From Lucinisca nassula (Eukaryota; Mollusca; Bivalvia; Lucinida; Lucinidae): 64,000 nt of DNA. The notes under the pieces were generated by a model that saw nothing but the letters and a program-made list of their open reading frames with translations, was not told the origin of the DNA and made no database searches. Location: the NCBI GenBank assembly GCA_963580285.1, contig OY757011.1, forward strand, positions 197,177,644-197,241,643. Direction: 5' to 3'. The position numbers were made by a program, and so were the translations under genes. Shown here in pieces: positions 1-9,402 of the stretch (position 1 is its first letter; each line of letters starts with the position of its first letter).

Positions 1-140
1 TAAGCAAGGTGGTTAAAGTGAACTCAAGGACCCAACTGAAGGTAATCAAACCTACTAATTCCTATCATGTATAATGCTTTACTGTATTACACTATGCTGA
101 TAGCCTGCTGAAAAAAATCATGTATTTTTGTCATTCTGTA

Positions 141-352
141 TTTGGTTTTACGGCCCTTTCAAGATTATGTCACTCATATCAAGCCGATCGTTAATCAGAG
201 GTGGGAGAAAATTGAATACCCAGAGAAAAACCACCTGACATTCCGTTGCAGAATTTGTTGTCTCACATGTGACCCGAGCCAGGCTCGAACCACAACGGTG
301 AGAGACCTAATGATTAAGTCAGCACTCTTATCCACTAGGGCAGGGAGGCCTG
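141..352 (-). mobile_element. SINE-2, near complete
   Basis: Read on the minus strand, it has a tRNA-like head with A-box-like CCTAGTGGATAAGAG and B-box-like GGTTCGAGCCTGG, then a body ending in GGGCCGTAAAACC. The same body occurs at 46438-46592 and 59008-59252. This is a polymerase III-type retroposon, not a functional tRNA: the head lacks a full cloverleaf and continues into the SINE body. Confidence 0.8.
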
Positions 353-572
353 TTGCTTGTCTTTTTTTTTCAAGAAAAGAAATCTCACCTGAGTTGCACA
401 TATAAACTTGGCTCAGTTTTTCTGGAAATTTTGCAATAAGTTTCCGAGCCAGTTTCAGAATATTATCATGTAGATGTCTGTATTAAGTAACAATTCAAAG
501 TTTGTTTTTATCTCCTGGTGTATGAAGCCAGAAGGTCGTTTGACGTGTCACCCGTAAGAATTCTGATTCCAC

Positions 573-825
573 AATGAAGCTTCCATGCAGAGCTATAACC
601 GACGTACTGGTTATCTGCTTAGAGAATCTACATGTAAGCCTTCCCAGGCAAAGGGGTGCGAGGCAGACCGTCTATGCTTATATTACCTATTGGTAACGGT
701 TATATTGGGCGACATGGCTTGAGTTGTCATTTCATCTCAATGTCGGGTAAAAGTCCCACAAAATTGGAAGCAACGTCTTAAAAATGACCTTTACAGTGTT
801 GACGGGGACGTTTAACCTCAATAAA
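573..825 (+). mobile_element. SINE-1, 5'-truncated
   Basis: Matches the other SINE-1 copies from the ATGCTTCCA..GCAGAGCT block to the GACGGGGACGTTTAACCTCA tail. It lacks the GCCCC head and is followed head-to-tail by a second copy with no gap. Confidence 0.8.
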
Positions 826-1108
826 CCTGCATGATGCTTCCAAGAAGAGCTATAACCGACCGGCACACAAGTACTGGTAATCTGCTTAGAGGATCTACAT
901 GTAAGCCTTCCCTGGCAAAGGGGTGCAAGGCAGACTGTTGATGCTTATAATACCTATTGGTAATGGGTTCATTGGGCAGCAGGGCTTGAGTTGTCATTTC
1001 ATCTCAATGTTGGGTACAAGTCACACAAAACTGGAAGCAACGTCTCAAAAATGACCTTTACAGTGTCGAGGGGGATGTTAAACCTCAAATCAAACAAACA
1101 AACAAACC
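826..1108 (+). mobile_element. SINE-1, tandem second copy
   Basis: Starts at CTGCATGATGCTTCC and ends in TCAAACAAACAAACAAACC. Direct tandem arrangement with the previous copy suggests insertion into the A-rich tail of the first, or a local duplication. Confidence 0.85.
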
Positions 1109-2230
1109 ATGTTTGTCATTAGCACTCCTTTGACCATTGGATAAAAAAAAAATGAGTGGGTTTCAAGTGAATCATGATAATCTATCATTCTAATTTGTGA
1201 CCCACCACCGGTACTAGAAATACAAGATCCCCCACCCCACAAAAAATTCACTTTGACAACCCTTTCCTCCTTTTTAGTTAGGCACTAAGTAAACAGACTG
1301 TCAGCTGATCAGATAGATTGCAATGTCAATACTGTAAGATGCTTTGTTACTGCCAATCAAACCAATTAGATCTTTGGATTGTCTCCCTTGCACTACAAAT
1401 TGGCAAAAAACTGTAAACCTGATGGAAGTCTCATCAGAAATCAGAATCAGCTGTTATTCAATGAAAATTACCTTTTTAACAGGTCCGTTTCAGTCTGTAC
1501 CGATATCTGTATGTCTGTGGCCAGATTTGGCCAGGTGACATCCATAGGGTCCAATATTACCGTAATCCCCACAAAATTCTGCAGCGTCCCTTTCTCTTTT
1601 GTGTGTATTTACAGAATCACAAAATAATAAAGTTCAGAAAAAGCTGAATCTGTGTCATCTGTTACCGGTCAAAAGTTCTGTCGGGTTGCCGATGATCAAA
1701 ATATCACAGTTTCCAATAAGAAGTTACAGTTCACAGAGATAATCATTAAGTTATATCATAAATACCTGTTCACCAATACAGTGTTAAACAACAACTGACA
1801 GTCCGTTACGCAGGTGTCGTCTCAGTTTAGCTGTGTATTCTTTACACAGACTGCTGTAAACACGCTACTACACGATACACTACACTTTATTGGCTTTTTA
1901 TCTCTAGACGGGTCTACCACTCACTTTATCTAAAGATCGCAACAATAACAACAGTTAGCAGAAATAATAGAACACAGTCCAATAATAATAGCCAATCAGG
2001 ATAATTGATTTTTTAAGCCATATCAAATAATTTAATATGCTTTATTTGCTTCTTAGTATCTCCAGCAGTTATGGCCCTTTCAAGGATGATTGTTATTAAG
2101 AAGTTTGTGTAAGTAGCACCAGGAGAAATAAAAGAAAAAAAGAAATGACAATTTGTTGTCAGCAGTAGGCCTATCATCAACTGGGTCAATTGCGGAATAA
2201 TCTTAAGAATCTATTTTTTTTTTTTTTGGA
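1109..2230. other. No recognisable gene; low-copy intronic sequence
   Basis: No coding frame of note and no family seen elsewhere in the window. A poly-T and G-rich run lies at 2215-2242. Confidence 0.4.
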
Positions 2231-2240
2231 AGGGGGGGGG

Positions 2241-2308
2241 GAGTTTCAAGATTATTTCACTTGTGTATAGCTGATCGTCAATTAGAGGTGGGCTTTAAAC
2301 ACCCACCT
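2241..2308 (-). mobile_element. SINE-2 tail fragment
   Basis: The TTTCAAGATTATTTCACT and AATTAGAGGTGGGC blocks match the 3' body of minus-strand SINE-2. The tRNA-like head is missing. Confidence 0.5.
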
Positions 2309-2390
2309 TCTCTATAAAAAGGCTAAGTTGAAAAATGTGCCTGACTTTTACATTTTGTTAATTGTTTCCATCTTCCATGTAGACTGATAT

Positions 2391-2696
2391 GGCCCCTGCC
2401 AATCGGGGCTTGGAGAAATAGACTGGTCTGCATCATTACGAAATTACATCTATGCAAATGCATTGTAAACTTTACCACCACAAAAACGAACATTTTAAGA
2501 TGAAAGGGGGTGAAAATTATAGGCGTGTTTTCGTGTTGATGATGCTTCCATGCAGGGCTGAAGCCCACCGCACATGAGTACTGTTAAACTGCTTAGGCAA
2601 AGTGATGTGAGTCAGTCCTTACATGTAACCCTTTTGGTTTGTTTGGGCAGCAGGGCTTGAGATGTCATTTCATCTCAATGTTGGGTAAAAGTCCCA
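2391..2696 (+). mobile_element. SINE-1 interrupted by MITE-E
   Basis: The GGCCCCTGCC..CGGGGCTTGGAGAAATAGA head is followed by a 110 bp foreign block. The SINE resumes at GATGCTTCCATGCAGGGCTG and stops at GTAAAAGTCCCA without its tail. Confidence 0.8.
2432..2541. mobile_element. MITE-E internal-deletion derivative nested in SINE-1
   Basis: Begins TTACGAAA and ends TTTTCGTG, the two ends of MITE-E, and keeps the GAACATTTTAAGATGAAA subterminal block. The central palindrome and one arm are deleted. It sits inside a SINE-1, so it moved after that SINE. Confidence 0.7.
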
Positions 2697-2902
2697 GAGA
2701 ATAAAATGAGCTGGGCAGGGCTACAGTAGTTTAACAAGCCCGTTATAGTGGCCTTATTGTTATGGTTGACTGTTCTAGATAGAAATTACAATATCTAAAA
2801 CTCTGGTATTTTTGCTGAAAAAAATTAAAGAATTTTGAAAAAAATTAAAGCTTTTGAAAATGCCAAACATTTGTGGGTATGCCATATTTAATGATGTGCC
2901 AG

Positions 2903-3121
2903 GGGCCAGTTGTTCAAAACTAACAATGTCGTTAGTTAAGATAGTGTTAAAATTTTTGATCATTTGATATGGCAAATATGCTTAAAATGTGAGCAGCTTT
3001 TGCATCTGCAAAAGCTGCTCATATTTTAGCAAAAATAACAAAATCTTAGGTACTGTACTTGCTACAACAGTTAACAATTTGACTACTAACGAGCTCGTTA
3101 AGCTAACAGAACAACTGGCCC
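2903..3121. mobile_element. MITE-F
   Basis: Inverted ends GGGGCCAGTTGTTCAAA and GAACAACTGGCCC. The centre is a palindrome, GAGCAGCTTTTGCATC / TGCAAAAGCTGCTC. Subterminal arms carry GTTAGTTAA and TAACGAGCTCGTTA. Superfamily is not clear from the ends. Confidence 0.85.
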
Positions 3122-3230
3122 TAGAGGTTTATCATCATTAGTTGCATGACTTGGATACACTGTAATGTGGAAACTGGAGATACAAAGCATGCAAACCCGC
3201 TAGCAGATGACTTTTCTTTTTTTCTGTTTT

Positions 3231-3468
3231 CATCACGAAAACATGCCTATATAATTTTGACCCCCTTGAACCCCACTTTTATATAGAAAAACTGGGGTTT
3301 GCAGGGGTAAGCATTATTTTTGTTATTCAATGAGGCGGTTCTAACGAGTGCTCACAATCTATATTTTGAGCAGAAATAACAAAAATGTCGCAATTTTTCT
3401 TCTTAAAATCTAGTTTTTTCGGCGATAGAATTTACACTCTATTTGTATAGGGCGTGTTTTCGTAATGT
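3231..3468. mobile_element. MITE-E
   Basis: Ends CATCACGAAAACATGCC and GGCGTGTTTTCGTAATG are inverted. The GGGGTTT / AACCCCA arm and the right half of the central GAGGCGGTTCTAACGAG palindrome remain; the left half is deleted. Confidence 0.8.
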
Positions 3469-3590
3469 ATAGAAAGTCAAGCTTAAATTGTCATCTCATC
3501 TGAAATGTCAAACCCAATTTTCTCCGAATTTTTTTTTAAAATAAAAATTCAAATGTCATCTTTCTGTTACTGTATACAATTTGGACGTAC

Positions 3591-3790
3591 CTTAAGCTAC
3601 AAGATGCCAATCACAACAGTTATTATCTGTTTTGTCGTCTGCTGGTGACTTGAGTTTAAATATCAATTTTGCAAACAGTGTGGACCCAGATCAGACTGTT
3701 TCCTTCCACAATGTTTGCCTGTATACAAAAATATGTTTGAAAAGTTTGCAAGAAATTTCAGCAGCCCTCAAAAAAAGATGATATTTTCCG
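3591..3790. mobile_element. MITE-G, one end decayed
   Basis: AAGATGCCAATCACAACA matches the left end of the complete copy at 61506-61738, and GTTTGCCTGTATACAAAAATATGTTTGAA matches its right half when allowing gaps. It carries half of the shared hairpin cassette (CAAACAGTGTGGACCCAGAT). Confidence 0.6.
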
Positions 3791-4047
3791 AAGCAGTCTG
3801 GGGTTATGATATCAGTATGTCACCACGACCCACTGTAACAAACTTGCAGGAAAAGTGCTTATAAACCGAGGTCCACAGAAGTCAAGGTATGAGCGTTTAC
3901 AAAGTGGGGGAATATATACTTTGAAATTAACCCATTTAGAGGTAGGGAGGAGGGGCTGGGGGAGGGGGGGGGGGGGAGGGGTTGCAAATCATCATAGACA
4001 AATAGTGCAGGCCCAGATCAGACACCACAGAATTTGCATTGAATGAA

Positions 4048-4202
4048 TTTGTTTTGATTTTACAGCCCTTTTAAGATTGTCACACTTATTTCAAGCCAAT
4101 AGTTAATCAGTGGTGCCAAAAACCACCTGACCTTCCTTTGAGTAAACTGGCATCTCACTTGTGACCCAAGGGAGGCTCAAACCACTGCAGTGAGAAAATT
4201 AA
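4048..4202 (-). mobile_element. SINE-2, degenerate
   Basis: Retains TTTTACAGCCC, AATCAGTGGTGCC, AAAAACCACCTGACCTTCC and the B-box region on the minus strand. The extreme head is lost. Confidence 0.65.
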
Positions 4203-4297
4203 TACATTAACTCAAATAACCTGATTGGTTCATAGTCAGAAATGGGAATGACTACATTAATTTATTCAGCAGGAAAAGGGTAACCAGACCATGTGCA

Positions 4298-4518
4298 TTA
4301 ACTCATTTAGTACCGGAAACCCCAAAACGGGTACCAGGACAAACAGTGCAGGCCCAGATCAGACGCCGCAGAACACGGCGTCCGATCAGGGCCTACACTG
4401 TTTGCTAACAGTTCTCCAAATAAATTTTGAAGAAAAAACATACTGACACCCCTAAATTTTGAAATGGACTCCTGCTATATATAAGGAGGAAGATCCCATT
4501 TGGTACAAAAAGGGTTAA
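4298..4518. mobile_element. MITE-B (piggyBac-like ends)
   Basis: TTAA at both ends and inverted ends of the CCCATTTTGTACC type. Known piggyBac elements use TTAA targets and CCY-starting ends, so a piggyBac-related autonomous partner is likely (inference). The centre is the shared hairpin with tip GACGCCGCAGAA..CGGCGTC. Confidence 0.85.
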
Positions 4519-4890
4519 CTGCAGCAAATATGGCAGGGTTATTAGGGTAGGTTACAGTATCTGGGAAAGTAGCATCTTATTTGGTACATTCTGTCCATCA
4601 ATCCCTGCTAAGTTGACAATTCAATTAAGAGGAGAAATCTCCACACTGATTAGGTACAATGACTGTATATCATTACCTATATAAAGGTCAGATAATTCAT
4701 CCATCTTTATACCATAAAGTCTGACAGCTACTTCTTCATAGCTGGTTTTAATCTACTTCAGCCTTAATATACATGTACAGTAAATGCTCTTGAGTATCTA
4801 AGCAAAACCATCTGAACTGGGTCTACATTGATTGCTATTATTGGGTTAGCACATTTTTTCACATACTCATATTCAAAGTTGAAATGTTCG

Positions 4891-5148
4891 GCCCACGCCT
4901 ATCGGGGCAAAATAGATGGGGCAGACCGCACATAATTACTGGAAATAAAGCGCCTTAGAGGAGCTAGGCATGCCCAGGCAAAGCGGTGCTTATAAACCCT
5001 ATTGGTTTCATTGGGCGGCAGGACATGAGATGTCATTTCATCTCAGTGTCGGGTAAAAGTCCCACAAAATTGGAAGCAACGTCTCAAAAATGACCTTTAC
5101 AGTGTTGATGGGGACGTTAAACCTCAAATCAAACAAAATCAAACAAAC
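4891..5148 (+). mobile_element. SINE-1
   Basis: Head GCCCACGCCTATCGGGGC to tail AATCAAACAAACTT, lacking only short internal segments. Confidence 0.85.
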
Positions 5149-5483
5149 TTGTTGGAATGTCTTATTGATGGTGTTGGGGTTGATGATACGTCAACCATGG
5201 AGTCATTTATTTTGTGTCATCTCCCAGAGAAAGGGAGAAAAAAGAAAGAGTAGAGGAGATGAAGAGAAGGGACAATAAATTGGGATAAAGAGGTAAAAGA
5301 ATGAAAGAAGAAATAGAACAAATAACCACTTCCCCCCTCTTCTCATACACGCTACAAGAACAGAGAGCCTTGCCCAACTGTGAGCCCATTTCAGTTGGAT
5401 GTCCTGGTGACATTAGCTTACACAATACCTTTGCCCCCTCCCCCCCGAAATATCTGTATATATAGCAGAAGTCCATCTCAAAA

Positions 5484-5695
5484 TTAACCCTTCTCTTGCT
5501 GAATATTAATTTTAGCCACACCCATCTCTGACTTTGAACCAATCAGACTACTTGATGTAATTTATTCCTGCAAATTCATAAACTGAGTTCAAACAGTGTA
5601 GATCCTGATCAGATGGCTTCTTCAGATGCCATCTGATCTGGATCTACACTGTTTGCAAAGATAGGGGTTGTCGTGAACAGCAAGATAAGAGTTAA
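5484..5695. mobile_element. MITE-A (piggyBac-like ends)
   Basis: TTAA flanks, ends CCCTTCTCTTGCTGAAT / CAGCAAGATAAGAG, AATCAGACTACTTGATGTAA subterminal block, and the shared hairpin with tip GGCTTCTTCAGATGCC. About 212 bp including both TTAA. Confidence 0.9.
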
Positions 5696-5697
5696 GG

Positions 5698-5863
5698 AGT
5701 GTCAGGTTGTGTTTTCTTCAAAATTTATTTGGAAATTTTTAAAATGCAGAACTTTTTGTAAACAGTATAAGCGCTGATCAAGACCCCCGTCCTGCTGCGT
5801 CTGATCTGGGCCTGCACTTTTTGCTAATTACCCATTTGGGGTTTTTGGTACACAATGGGTTAG
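5698..5863. mobile_element. MITE-B, reverse and truncated
   Basis: Runs in reverse: GTCAGGTTGTGTTTTCTTC, AAATTTATTTGGAAA, then the hairpin (GCGTCTGATCTGGGCCTGCA) and GGGGTTTTTGGTACACAATGG. One end is missing, next to the preceding MITE-A. Confidence 0.7.
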
Positions 5864-5919
5864 GTCAAGTTTCCAAATTGGCAATTAAGGTAATAAATAT
5901 GCTACTTTTAACAATAAGA

Positions 5920-6262
5920 CCTGTCGCCGGACAGGATAGCTCACCAGAAGTTGCGCTCTGACTCAGTTGCGCAATGACAAATTTTCAGACCCATAACAGA
6001 AACAAAGTCACAAAGAAAGAATCCAATGCTATATCAATATAGTTATATTAAAATCTCTCAATAATTGTAGCCGCTAGAGCAAAGACAAAGCTTTTCTAAA
6101 AAATAGCCACAGTGACCTTGACCTTGACCTGAGGACTGAAAGTCAAACTCCCTTGAGATATTATCATACCCAACATTTGTATGAAGTTATAGAGTGATGA
6201 CAAAGTTTTTTTCTAAAAATAACCATAGTGACCTTGCGGTCATGACCTTGAAAGTTGAACTA
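5920..6262 (+). mobile_element. HLE-a, pearl/Helitron-like element, 3' incomplete
   Basis: A 5' hairpin CCTGTCGCCGGACAGG (5920-5935) is followed at once by ATAGCTCACC, as in the HLEs at 13656 and 30672. The core holds about two units with AGCCACAGTGACCTTGACC and GATGACAAAGTTTTTTTC, matching the core at 31010-31820. No 3' hairpin seen. Confidence 0.6.
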
Positions 6263-6435
6263 GCATCCGCAATCTTCACCAAACCAGAGTAGCTTGAAAA
6301 ATCTAAATACATATACAGGTCCTCTAAATGATCATGTTGAAATTTGATGTTATTGGCTGGCTAAATCTGCTGTTATGTCTTTTTCCCATACAAATGCCAT
6401 AATGACATAAAAACTGAGGGTCTTCATTTGAACAA

Positions 6436-6600
6436 TTAGAAGCCTCCGTGGTGCAGTGGTTACGCTACTCGCCTTGAAAACCAGGGGTTGCAGGATCGAT
6501 CCCGGGCTTCTCCAGACTTTCGGATGAGTCTTTAAACCGAGGGCCCGTCTCCGTATGACCTTAGCTGTTGGTGGGACGTAAAACTTAAACACTCACTCAC
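6436..6600 (+). mobile_element. SINE-3, full length
   Basis: tRNA-like head (GTGGTGCAGTGGTTACGC A-box region, GGATCGATCCC B-box region), body CTTCTCCAGACTTTCGGATG, tail GGGACGTAAAAC plus CACTCACTCAC. A perfect 15 bp target-site duplication TCTTCATTTGAACAA lies at 6421-6435 and 6601-6615. Confidence 0.95.
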
Positions 6601-6659
6601 TCTTCATTTGAACAAACTTGGAAAACAAAAATACTAAAACAGCCATCCAGGACAAACTA

Positions 6660-6960
6660 AGGTCAATAAATTGATTGTTTTGCCCTTTTCCAATACAAAT
6701 GCTTAAACTTTGACATAAATAGGTCAAGGTCAACCAAAGGTTATCACTTGAAAAAATTTGGAAGGTCCCAAGTCCCCAATGCTGCATACCAAGTTTCAAG
6801 GTCATTGGCTATTTGGATAAAGCGGATTTTCAAAGGGTTTTTATCACAATTATATGGGCATGACAGTCATCTTGGTCATGTGACCCCAATGCCACTGACA
6901 AACTCTCATTCCCCACATCCCATAGAGGTTCCACATATAATTTGGTTTCAAGTCTGAGCC
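6660..6960. repeat. AGGTCA-rich element-like stretch
   Basis: Contains GGTCAAGGTCAACC, CAAGTTTCAAGGTCATTGG and GGTCATGTGACC, in the style of HLE cores, but without a clear repeat period or ends. Confidence 0.35.
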
Positions 6961-6989
6961 ATGTAAGACAAAGGTAAGAAAGTGAATTG

Positions 6990-7344
6990 TTCTAGAATGA
7001 TTTCTTGAATTCCTTGCATAGTTTCTAGAACTAGTTTTTGAACAAAATTCAGTAAGTTCTAGAATTTGGTTCAAGACTTGTTTCCCATGTTCCAGAATAA
7101 GTTTTTTGAACTTAAAGTTCTAACGGCCATTTATGGTTCAATCACAATTCAAGAACTAGGTTCGAGAATTGACCAAGAACTATTCTTGATTTTCTCGCAG
7201 GGGGATCTAGAACAAATTCTAGAATTGTTCAAGAACAAATTCGAGAATACAATCTAGAACTTTTCTAGAATGGCCATTTAATGCTCAAGAACAATTCTAG
7301 AACTAGTTACAGAAGTGAGAACTGTTCCAGAATAATTTCTTGAA
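6990..7344. repeat. Dense cluster of TTCNNGAA palindromes
   Basis: Fourteen exact TTCNNGAA octamers start at 6990, 7002, 7023, 7057, 7090, 7148, 7161, 7217, 7228, 7240, 7263, 7295, 7325 and 7337. The two borders are alike (TGATTTCTTGAATTCCTTG and TAATTTCTTGAATTCCTTG). Each octamer is a two-unit heat-shock-element core, but spacing between octamers is not the regular 5 bp phase of classical HSE arrays. Confidence 0.85.
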
Positions 7345-7429
7345 TTCCTTGTAGGGAAGTTACCAGAACTTTGGAATGAGTCATTGGAATTTTCATGTGG
7401 TGGGCTTCAATAAAGAGACGTTGTGTGTT

Positions 7430-8010
7430 TTTATGCCCTTGCCATTTTTTAAATAGCGGGGTATTATGTTATACCCTCCGAAGTTGTGAATGTGCATCCG
7501 TCCGTCTGTCAGCGACTCATAGTTTCATGTCCGCTCCATATCTCTGAGACCATTTGAGATGTTTTCAGGAAACTTCACAGATATGTAGAGTGCTATGAGA
7601 CGATGTGCAGAATGTATGAACCCTAACTCTGATTTTCCTACTGTTGGGGTTGTTGCCCTTTGAACATTAAACACAGCCATTTCTACATATATTGTTTTGT
7701 GTATGCTCCATAACTTTGATACCGTTTGGGATATTCCATGAAACTTCAGACATGTAGAGCACCATGAGATGATGTGCTGAACATGCAATGCATGTATCTC
7801 TGATTTTCCTAATTTTGGAGTTATTGCCCTTTGAACTTTGAATATAGCTCACAGTTGCTATCAGTTTCGTGTCTGCTCCATAGCTCTGATACCATTTGTG
7901 ATATTTTCAAGAAACTTCACAGATATATAGAGCACCCTGAGACGACATGCAGAACATATTATGAACCATAACTCTGATTTTCCTACTTTTATTCCTGTTT
8001 AACACTAAAA
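7430..8010 (-). mobile_element. HLE-b, reverse orientation
   Basis: On the plus strand it begins with a hairpin-capable segment (GGGTATTATGTTATACCC), then CATCCGTCCGTCTGTC (CCGT-type microsatellite), then about three 150-185 bp units with GCTCCATA..CTCTGATACC and GAAACTTCACAGATAT. This is the HLE order read backwards. Confidence 0.65.
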
Positions 8011-8117
8011 TATTGAAAAATTTCTTTTATACTGCTGGTAGGAAATATTAGTGTCATCACAAAAGCAATGTCAGCAAATAATTAGTAACATCATGGAGTC
8101 AATGTCAGCAAACATTT

Positions 8118-8157
8118 TAGCTGTTGGTGTGACGAAAAACTCAAACACTCCCTCCCT
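8118..8157 (+). mobile_element. SINE-3 tail fragment
   Basis: AGCTGTTGGTGTGACGAAAA and ACTCAAACACTCCCTC match only the SINE-3 3' end. Confidence 0.5.
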
Positions 8158-8161
8158 CATC

Positions 8162-8563
8162 CATTACGAAAACATGCCTATTCAAATACATTGTAAATTT
8201 TACCGTAGTAAAAAAAAAAAACACGAAAATTTTAAGATGAAAAATTGTGATATTTTTCTTATTTCTGCTCAAAATATAGATTGGTTTAAACAGTATTTAT
8301 TGAAGCTAAGTGAGACATGAATACATACAACATTGCAAAAACAGGATTTGACGGTAAGCATGCAGCTTAAATGGAAGTCATCTCATATAGATTGTGGGTA
8401 CATGTTAGAACCGCCTCAACAAGGCGGTTCTAACAAGTACCCACAATCTATATTTTAGAGGAGAAATCAGGAAAATAAGGTTTACCACTGTAAACACCAG
8501 TTTTACTACATGAAAGTGAGGTTCAAGGGGATCAAAATTATATAGCCATGTTTTCGTGATGAT
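8162..8563. mobile_element. MITE-E, long copy
   Basis: Both ends present (CATTACGAAAACATGCC / CATGTTTTCGTGATG) and a perfect central palindrome AGAACCGCCTCAACAAGG / CGGTTCTAACA. One arm carries an extra stretch (about 8283-8390) with a duplicated ATATAGATTG block. Confidence 0.85.
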
Positions 8564-8564
8564 A

Positions 8565-8777
8565 TTAACCCTTATCTTGCTGTTCGCGACAACCCCTATC
8601 TTTGAAAACAGTGTAGATCCAGATCAGATGGCTTCTGAAGAAGCCATCTGATCAGAATCTACACTGTTTGGCATTCAGTTTATGAATTTGTAGCAATAAA
8701 TTACATCAAGTAACTTGATTGGTTGATAGACAGAAATGGGTGTGGCTTACATGAGTATTCAGCAAGATAAGGGTTAA
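8565..8777. mobile_element. MITE-A, intact
   Basis: TTAA at both ends, 14 bp ends CCCTTATCTTGCTG / CAGCAAGATAAGGG in perfect inversion, and the shared hairpin with tip GGCTTCTGAAGAAGCC. It starts one base after a MITE-E. Good reference copy of the family. Confidence 0.95.
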
Positions 8778-9402
8778 GTGACATAATGGATTCAATGTCC
8801 CCCTGAATCAGAGATGTCTGACCGAAAGTGAAGTAAGAGAATGTATAGACAAATGAGGTGAGTTTGTAAGTAATCACCAATCAGGTTTGATGGCTTATTT
8901 GTTCTTTCAAGAATAAGAATAAACTCGCAGACAGTGGGAGTAGCAGCAACAATTTCCTGAAGACTAGTTAGGCAGCATGGCTGTAATTTTTCATTGTCAT
9001 TAAAACAGTCTGTATGGTGATAGATGAATAAATTTGTCAAACTAAAATGAACTACTTTGCAAGAAAATGCCTTTGGGAGTCCCCTGGTCCGTCAAGGCAC
9101 AAATCAGCCATTGCATCAGAGAAATTTAAACAGATTCTCATTGAGGTCTACAGAAGCCTAAGACTTTGTTTGATCAGATGGGCATGTGTGCTGATCTGAT
9201 GCTGGTCCTATGTTTATTATAGTAGTTTTTTGCAGTGGGCCTCAAATGCAATGTCACGAGTTAGGGCCATTTGGCTCAACATAAGGGTAGATGGGAATGT
9301 TTTTGTTTTTTTTCTGTTTCTTCACTTTTAGTTATTTCCCTTTTCTCCTCTGCCCCTCTCTTTCATCACTGCATCTTCTCTATCTCCTTTCTTCCTTTCT
9401 CC

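Noticed and set aside
3962..3977. G-rich regulatory island
   Set aside because: Simple run of G/A typical of slippage, with no associated gene feature.
7217..7247. Classical heat-shock element array
   Set aside because: Octamers are separated by 3-4 bp, which breaks the regular 5 bp nGAAn phase. Kept as a TTCNNGAA cluster, not a confirmed HSE.
8600..8665. A microRNA precursor at the MITE-A hairpin
   Set aside because: Structure fits, but the same hairpin occurs in dozens of MITEs. Without small-RNA data it is annotated as transposon only.
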